Of a stretch of 64,000 nt of DNA, positions 57,221 to 64,000 are shown piece after piece. The stretch lies in assembly GCA_000442125.1 (NCBI GenBank), contig KE546979.1, positions 434,001 to 498,000 on the forward strand, in the 5' to 3' direction. How positions within the stretch are numbered: position 1 is the stretch's first letter; each line of letters starts with the position of its first letter. The notes under the pieces were generated by a model, which saw only the letters and a program-made list of their open reading frames with translations, did not search any database and was not told where the DNA came from. The stretch comes from Opeltia flavorubescens. Its lineage: Eukaryota; Ascomycota; Lecanoromycetes; Teloschistales; Teloschistaceae. A program made the translations under genes and the position numbers.

Positions 57221-58306
57221 TCAAGTGCAGTCCTCGCTCTCAAACATCTGGAGCAAAGGTCCAGGATTCCCTTGCGTATCTAACAACCACGAATTACAAA
57301 CATTCGTGTCATCGTTCGACAGCTGATTCCCCGTGTTCCAGAACACCCGATCTATAAACCCGCTGTTTTTCGCAAACTTGTAGATGTCCTTCATGAATGC
57401 GCCTGCCTCATCCCAGCTAAGCTGGCAATTAGCATTACCCGGTGCGACCTCGGTGATCCACAGCGGCTTGTCGTTGAACTTGTTATGGAAGGATGTGACT
57501 TCATTGATGACCTCTGCCGATGTTTTATGATATTGATGAATGTTGTACGCCGAGAAAAAATCCTTGCACCCGCACGCCGCGAAGAACTGGTCTTGCCAAC
57601 TGCCATCGCTGGATGCAGTCACAGGTGCGACAAATTTGGTCTTGGTGCCAGGATTATCGAGCAGTTTTTTAATGGCCGCCGCTGCTTCTTCTGGCGTCAT
57701 CTTTGGCGTATAGCCCATGTATGAGAAATCAGGTTCGTTGAAGGTAAGCAGCCACTCTGGTGCGTTCGGACCATTGACCAATTCGACCGCTTGATCAACA
57801 TCCTTTTGGAAGGCCATCATGGGGACATGCTCATCTATCGTGCGCTCAGATGGTTGGCCACTAGGCATATCGATCTGGAAAGTGAGCCAGCTGGTGGCTG
57901 ACTGGATTTTGTCATACATTGGGAGTTGAAACCCGCCGTTGAAGCAAACGCCTTTCAGGGCACCACAGTTGCCAGTGCTCGCTGGAAGTAAGCTAGTGTG
58001 ATTAGATGGAAAGCTAACGAGTTTGGCTGCCGGTTTGCCATGTGCGGTGTTGCTTGATTTCGAGCCGGAGGTGGAACCACCGCTTGGGGACGGGGTTGCG
58101 GTTGAAGATGTGCTTGAAGTGGCAGACGAGCTACTTGAGCTCCCAGAGTTGCCAAGGATTCCAGAATTATCGACAGTGACGTTAGTCAGAAGTCCAGGAC
58201 CGTTTTGAGCACCTTGTTTCTGACTGGCTTGCTCCCCCAGTTGCCTCCGCGTACAGCGAGCTGATACGGACAGTGCAAAGAGAAAGCTAAGGAGGAAAAA
58301 ACGCAT
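57221..58306 (-). CDS. Secreted glycoside hydrolase, GH128-like (Asl1-type beta-1,3-glucanase), 361 aa
   Basis: Single exon with signal peptide (MRFFLLSFLFALSVSA). A Ser/Thr-rich linker follows (residues ~55-90), then the (beta/alpha)8 catalytic domain. The acid/base Glu is in WLLTFNEPDFSYMGY and the nucleophile Glu in KPLWITEVAPGNANC. The N-terminal edge GVCFNGGFQ and the late VFWNTGNQL also fit the fungal glycosyl-hydrolase catalytic-core family, which cleaves beta-1,3-glucan. Probable cell-wall remodelling or fungal/plant glucan degradation; the exact role is inferred. The last residues FESEDCT keep a Cys that may pair with another in the domain. Confidence 0.87.
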   Translation of the reverse strand: MRFFLLSFLFALSVSARCTRRQLGEQASQKQGAQNGPGLLTNVTVDNSGILGNSGSSSSSSATSSTSSTATPSPSGGSTSGSKSSNTAHGKPAAKLVSFPSNHTSLLPASTGNCGALKGVCFNGGFQLPMYDKIQSATSWLTFQIDMPSGQPSERTIDEHVPMMAFQKDVDQAVELVNGPNAPEWLLTFNEPDFSYMGYTPKMTPEEAAAAIKKLLDNPGTKTKFVAPVTASSDGSWQDQFFAACGCKDFFSAYNIHQYHKTSAEVINEVTSFHNKFNDKPLWITEVAPGNANCQLSWDEAGAFMKDIYKFAKNSGFIDRVFWNTGNQLSNDDTNVCNSWLLDTQGNPGPLLQMFESEDCT

Positions 58307-60584
58307 GATGGCAACTGTGTGAATGCTAGAGTAAAGGAATGGATGCTGGAGTCTGCTTATTGAACGTCCCTACCAGGGGAGAATAGAGAGGATGCCAGGT
58401 ATCGAGCTATATTAGAACGAGGGTATAGCACAGCACAAGCAAGACCGAACACAGAACGGCCTTCTATTATAGACAAAACAAGGAAATTGGATGCAGAGAG
58501 CTGTATTTGATATGTGAACAGTGAGAGGGATCTCCCCGGTACGTAGGCGGCACACGGCATCTTGAAACGATATTCTGACTAGGTGTGGAGATTGTTCAAA
58601 GAGAACAACGAATGCGTGCCGGTGACTGTGAAGTGCGGGATGGAGGTAGACTAGGCGTCGAGGCCGTAGCGCATGCAATATTAAACTTGATACAGGTTGT
58701 ATAGCCGCAGGGATGGGCCGGAATCATTGGACCCATAATGCAGAAGCGCTGTGCTGAATAAATATGTAGAAAGAAACGAAAAGCTTATTTCTGCAGCAAA
58801 TCGGATGGACAGATTTCCTGCTTCGTGATACTTATAGAAGCAAAGTTATGATGGGGGACTGCAAAGCCGCATCCGGGCCTGCACGTGAATACAGAATTTT
58901 GGTTTGGCATTTCGGCTTACTGGTTCATGATAGGCATCACAACTTCCGTTCGGGTCGCAAAACTTTGCTCAGGGTTCGGAGAAAAGGTCATCAGGACTTT
59001 GACGGTAAGAAGGATTGTAGGGAGCTCTACGGGATGGAGGAAGATCCTCTTTGATATTTCACGTTTCGAGCTAAATCCAATGAAGCCTAGTTTTTCTTCG
59101 CTTCCCGTCCAATCCTAATTGAACCCCCCTTTTTCCCCACTGATTATTCCCTAAATGTGATGCATGCGGATTATATATCAAAAGCTTCATCTTTGCTTTG
59201 TCAATGACGATCACAATCTCACTCCTTTAGGTTCAGGTCTTCGTCTAGGCGGAGCCGGAAAGAAATGAATGAGAGCACATTCTTGAAGAGCTCTTGTTTA
59301 TGACAGGCCCTTTTGAAACACTTATCCGCCAGACGGCCTTTCCCGTGAAGTCACGGGAACCACTCCTGTTCGAAACAACAATTCAAGTGGTAAAGAACAC
59401 AAGGGAAGTCTTGAAACTGGACGGCTCAGATACCATTTCGTGTGCCATCATACGTTGTGACAATTCTGGTGGATGACATCATTGGTGGTATACTGAGCTA
59501 CTGCAACTCATTCACAGAAAACTTTATCGGCGGAATTTTCCAAGGATTCTCATCAAACCCAGTACATTGCAGTAGTTCCTTTAGGAGATGATCCTCGCAC
59601 GACGACCGTTATCTGCAATGCTGTTCTGATGCATGGACCTGTATTGGGACTCCCCATCCCAATTTGGAAGCAGTCCATGCCCTCGAATCATTCATATAAC
59701 TTTCAGGCATGGCGTATATTCTACTCGATTGGCTTCAAGTGCAGGATACCTTTGCCCTTGCTGCAAACGTACGACGATTGGTACCATTTTGCTCTATCTT
59801 ATATCTTACATATGTCGCCCTGATCTTCCGTCGGCCCACACCTATCTATCTGCTCTCAAGGCTTCTTAGCTGTTCCTGTCTTACCGGCGAGTCCTCCGAA
59901 GCACTCCACACGCTGTTACACTATCATAAACTGAGTAAACTCTTACTCCAGATCAATACAAGTCGGCGGCATATTGCCATGCATGAGGTCAAATCCTATT
60001 CCTGCATCATGTTCGCCACTTGTCTCATGAATGGTCTGAATCGATGTTTTCATTCTGTAGCTGTGATCTCGTGCTGTTCATTTAAGTTCTGTGGTTGTGT
60101 TAAGCACATTCATAGTTGAACTCGCTTCAATTTATAGAGGCCATGATGAACTATGATGGAATGGCTAGCCCGAAGCCTCTGTAGGTGAAAGATGTAGTCA
60201 ATGTCTTCTTCGTCTTTCATAGGCAATCTATAACAGCACACACATGTGTCTTCAATGGCAACAGTTATAGATTTGACCGTAGTGACCTGATGCATCATTC
60301 AGCTTACCTTTGTAGACTTTGAGAGTTTGGTAGGATTCTCAAGGTGAACCATGTTTTTCCTTGCAGTCCCTGTGCATCACTAGATCATGAAGACCTAAAC
60401 GATTGAACATCTATTTGGAAAGCTGATAATATATTCTTCACCGCACTTTCCTCTTATGTCCACGGTCGTTTCTTAACCCACAACTATTTGGCATGATTTC
60501 ACAACCTCTTCTCTCTTTCGTCTTTGCAAAAGTCCAGCCATTAAACCCAACTTTTTTCTTTCCTTTCCCAAAATAGATAGCAGT
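58307..60584. other. Long intergenic, no gene seen
   Basis: About 2.3 kb between divergent genes. Short frames only (longest 136 codons at 59709-60119, no motif). This is the largest gene-free stretch in the window; a noncoding transcript cannot be excluded from sequence alone. Confidence 0.45.
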
Positions 60585-61748
60585 ATGTCGTTCCTTACCA
60601 CTTTAGCACGCCGACACCTTTCCCTAACCCTTCCAATCCTTGTAATCTTTACTCTGTTCCTCCTCTCTTCGAAGCACCTGAAACAAGACACCAAAATCCC
60701 CTCATACCATCGTCATCCCTACAAGCACCACCTCCAAAAACGTGCCTCTAATTCCGATACCTTCGCCACCAACATAACCAACATCAACCCTCTCAAAGAA
60801 CGAGCCAACGGCAACGATGATGATGAGCACTTCTTTAACGTATACAAATGCAAAGGTGAAAAGGCCCTCGACATGATTAAGAACAACCCACCTCTCGCCC
60901 GAGTCTTTACACGCCAGGACCAGGTTGACGCGTGGGAGGTTATTGAGGAAAAAGGCATCACACAAAGCACAGTGACAGCACTTCAGGCGCTAGGAATCCC
61001 CCACGGCGATAACGACTATAGAAACATCCTATCGTATCAAACGCAGCAGGTCAAGGGTCCCGACGGTTCCATTCACGTGAGTGTTCATCTCTACTCCCGA
61101 ACCAACGTATGATTCCAAGTACTACACGCGCAGCACCATAGATTTCTCCGAGAAAAACACCTCGCGTCGATGCTTTATTACTCGGGATAGCAGCATCATA
61201 ATCACTCCAATTCTGCTAACATATATCTTCATTAACCTTAGCCCGCCACCGAAGCTGAATACAATAATTTCTTCATCCCAAACCCCCAAAACGGCACCAT
61301 AATCGCCAAATACAACCACTCGCCCCTCCAAGCCCGCATGGGCAACAATCCCGTCCCGGCCTTGCACCGTTGGTCTGATGTCGTATGGCAGAATTGGACC
61401 GACATTGCTGGCTCAGAAGCGCGCAACCTGCGTTACATAATCCAAGAAAACATCATCACACCCGAGGTCCGAAAGCTGATCGAGTACATCGAGGTCGAGG
61501 ACCAGCCTGATAGTTTGAATCTGCCGTGGCCGGGTAACGTGTATAATATGTCGAGTGAGGACGGTCTGGCGCTGCTAGGATGCCCCCATGGGCTCGGGGC
61601 GATGTGGTTGGTGGTTGATCATAGTAATGTGCTTGGGAGGAAGATACCGACCGTGAGGGTTTTCACGGTAGAGTCTAGTGAGAGGCCGGGATTAAGACTA
61701 TTTAGGTGGCTTTATTATCTGGTTTACGAGTTGAGGGATACAATTTAA
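60585..61748 (+). CDS. Putative secreted protein, three-member family copy C, 332 aa
   Basis: Two exons, 60585-61076 and 61242-61748, phase-0 intron of 165 bp at the same place as in copies A and B. The N-terminus is basic then hydrophobic (LTLPILVIFTLFLLSS), followed by a Lys/His-rich stretch and two dibasic sites (LQKRASN and, further on, KERANG). YKCKG, RVFTRQD and ALQALGIPHGD lead to the splice. Exon 2: PATEAEYNNFFIP, LHRWSDVVWQNW, LRYIIQENIITPEVRKLIEY, LNLPWPGNVYNM, ALLGCPHGLGAMW, DHSNVLGRKIPTVRVFTVE, ending YYLVYELRDT. It lies about 14 kb from copy B on the opposite strand. Function unknown. Confidence 0.78.
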
Positions 61749-62809
61749 GGGGAGAATTGTGGATATGTGAGGGTGAGATTGCGGTGGGTAGATGTTCCTA
61801 ATTTCTACACTAAGGAGAAATCGGGACGAAGATCTTGTTGTCGGGTTTGGGCGGAGAAAGATCATTTCGGAGGCTTCCGACTGTAAGCTGTTGTACACTA
61901 TCTGTGATAAACATCTTCCAAATGGGTACTAGGACCAATCAATGATCCTGCAAATATCAAGCATTGTGCAGATTTTCTGTTCTGTAAGAAATTGTATTAG
62001 AGCTGCTTCCGTAAGACACGTTGATTGAATCGGCGCGGTTCGAAGAGGTGGCCTCATGCAGGTAAATAGACTAGAATCATACCTTGAGCATGCCCTTAGC
62101 AAACCGATACAATGAAACACTAGCTCCGTTTTTCACACTTCTCGAGTACCCATGTTACTTACAGTACATATACAAAACGAGCAAAGGAAAACTGGATAAT
62201 TCGAAACCAACATAGCATGCCCATGGTAGTAGATTTACATGGCAGGTAACTTACTAGAAGAAAGAAGAGAGGCCAAAAGGGAGCCGCGTTTTGGATTGAA
62301 CGCTTGCTGCTCCAGAAGTATTTGCCATTAGTTCAGTGCCAAAAGAAATTCTCTACTGCGGGATTCAAAGCCTTGCCGTATTATGACAGTAAGAGAATAT
62401 TGAACATCTGATGTGCTATGACGACAAAGCAAAAGCACTGTCCCCAACCTAGCAGGGCTGGATCCACCAACTCTTAGAGATTTGAAAGCCTTACACTTGC
62501 GCGTAGAATCCGGCTAAGAATAGGACTTACGCAGACGGTCTTCTCAACCGTACCAAGTTGGGGAAATGGCGCCGGACGAACCACTGCGCCATCCGCCTGA
62601 TCATTTTAACACAGAAACATATACCAAACAAATGTTTGCTCAGTGTTAGCCGCGCTTAGCGCCTGACGTCATGCCAAGATTCCCTCGGACTGGATTACTA
62701 AACAGATTTCTATGTATGAACAGAGATCCGAGCTTTAGGAACTCCTTTCCCTCTTCCAATCCATCTACATCTTCCCCTGTGTTCATTTCTAGCGTTCTTA
62801 TCATATATA
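61749..62809. other. Intergenic
   Basis: About 1.06 kb; 3' UTR of copy C and promoter of the Mia40 gene. No gene seen. Confidence 0.5.
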
Positions 62810-63786
62810 ATGTCACGGCACATTTCACGGTCATTACTACGATCATCCAATTTCATCACCCCCATCCACCGCGCTCCCCAGACAAGACGCTTACTCTCCA
62901 CTGCGCCACCAGCTCAAAAGTCAAGATCATGGAAGAGCAGCGCAGTCCGATGGGGTCTCGCTGCAGGCGCCGTTTACTATTACAATACAAGCCCTCTCTT
63001 CGCCGATAACCCGACCCGTTCGTACTTTCTTCCCCTCTATTCCGGAGTAAACAAGCTTACCACCATTTCCCAGTACTTGAGCCTCTCCTCCCCGACTCCC
63101 CAGCCGAAGACGCCCCCCTCCCCACCCTAGACTCAATATCCAAATCCCGCTCCTCGCGCAGTGCTTCGCTCACAAACCCTTCTCCAAACATATCCACCGC
63201 CACTCTCCCCCCTATAACAGACGAGCCCACTCCATCACCGCTGACAGAACCGCCCCTCACCGAATCCGAATCCGAACAACCGCCCCCGGAAGGTGCCTAC
63301 AATGAAGAAACGGGCGAGATAAACTGGGACTGCGCCTGCCTAGGTGGCATGGCGCATGGGCCCTGTGGTGAACAGTTCAAACAGGCCTTCTCCTGCTTCG
63401 TGTACTCCAAGGAAGAACCAAAGGGTATGGATTGCATCGAGCATTTCAAAACGATGCAGAACTGCTTTAGGGAGTATCCGGATGTCTATGGTGGGGAGCT
63501 TGAGGATGACGAGATGGATGAACAGGAAGCAAGTGGTGACGATGGAATGGGAACTAGGTTGAGCGTTGCGGAGGGCACGGAGAAAGCTCCTCCTGCGGCG
63601 AATGTGGCAGTCGATGTGGAGAAGCCGGCACCGGCTCCGGTGGAAGATCGATCTGGGGCAGCGCAGACGAAAAGGACTAAAGAGGCAACGGCACAGGTGG
63701 AGAGGGATCATGCGCCGCTGAGCGAGACAGATGAGCTTGTGCCTAAGGCAGCGCACGAGGCGCGGAGTGCCAGTGAACAGTCGTAG
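62810..63786 (+). CDS. MIA40: Mia40/Tim40 intermembrane-space oxidoreductase, 296 aa
   Basis: Two exons, 62810-63017 and 63104-63786 (donor gttcgt, in frame, giving [13 protein letters not shown]). The N-terminus is a mitochondrial presequence ([21 protein letters not shown]) with one membrane segment ([13 protein letters not shown]), as in fungal Mia40, which is anchored in the inner membrane and oxidises twin-Cx9C proteins on import. The core reads [17 protein letters not shown], then [11 protein letters not shown] and [11 protein letters not shown], the two Cx9C pairs. The redox motif, normally CPC, is CAC here (C146-A147-C148). The tail is acidic and Ala/Glu-rich, as in other fungal Mia40. 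Confidence 0.93.
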
Positions 63787-64000
63787 AGGTACTTTTCGAA
63801 AGTCCTCGTATCGACCGAGAACGACTGGCTCGGACGCTTCCCACCTGCCTAGAAAACAGTGGACGGATGAACGCTTCATCGAATTGGAGAGCTCGAAGAA
63901 GCGATAATATCATGCGAGAATTAGAACTTTTTCACTGTGGAACAGGTTAAATTTTCCAGCAACTCGCGGCATTTACAAAGGGGTAAGTCAGGGAAAGGAA

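Noticed and set aside
59709-60119. 136-codon plus-strand frame in the 2.3-kb gap
   Set aside because: Cys/Leu/Ser-rich without domain or signal; fits a random open frame.
1-64000. tRNA, rRNA, CRISPR, LTR elements, telomeric repeats
   Set aside because: Scanned by eye for T-loop (GGTTCRANYCC) motifs, spaced direct repeats, long terminal repeats, reverse transcriptase motifs and TTAGGG runs; none was convincing. A tRNA search program would be decisive for the first.

Overview
The window is nuclear DNA of a filamentous ascomycete (Pezizomycotina). Genes carry short introns (mostly 46-120 bp) with GT...CTAAC/CTGAC...AG signals. The window also encodes a GYF-domain protein, a JEN-type carboxylate transporter, a Dug3-like amidotransferase, an Hst3/Hst4-type sirtuin and a fungus-type GH128 glucanase. 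I cannot fix the class; Leotiomycetes or Dothideomycetes are guesses. Single N bases at 6838, 11543, 15136 and 53147 mark a draft assembly. No virus-like or LTR element, tRNA, rRNA or CRISPR array was found.

Layout. 1-10 kb: the 3' part of mitochondrial malate dehydrogenase, an orphan single-exon gene, a Lys/Pro-rich Myb-like nuclear protein, a coiled-coil protein and a class V aminotransferase-fold enzyme that closely resembles the ergothioneine enzyme Egt2. 10.5-12.9 kb: a complete Mutator-like (MULE) DNA transposon with 120-bp inverted ends and an 8-bp target duplication; its transposase has one in-frame stop. 13-27 kb: an AAA ATPase, a 1575-residue GYF protein, and two nutrient transporters (ACS-type and JEN-type) in tandem on the minus strand. 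27-43 kb: a zinc-ribbon/acidic/His-rich protein, a transcription-factor-domain protein, small unknown proteins, an RS-rich glycine-zipper protein, the sirtuin, the Dug3-like protein and two fast-evolving unknowns, one with in-frame minisatellites.

44-62 kb: the most unusual content is a family of three paralogous proteins, two in tandem (44-47 kb) and one at 60.6-61.7 kb. All three have an N-terminal hydrophobic segment, a dibasic (Kex2-like) site, one CKG motif, an intron at exactly the same place and phase, and a conserved C-terminal domain I do not recognise. Between the copies lie thiamine pyrophosphokinase, a coiled-coil protein, an FHA protein of the Plm2/Tos4 type, an F-box-like protein, an alpha/beta hydrolase and the GH128 enzyme. 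The window ends with the Mia40 oxidoreductase gene, whose redox motif reads CAC where CPC is expected.

Most genes are ordinary, independently transcribed housekeeping genes; I see no biosynthetic cluster. The best candidate for something undescribed is the three-member putative secreted family.
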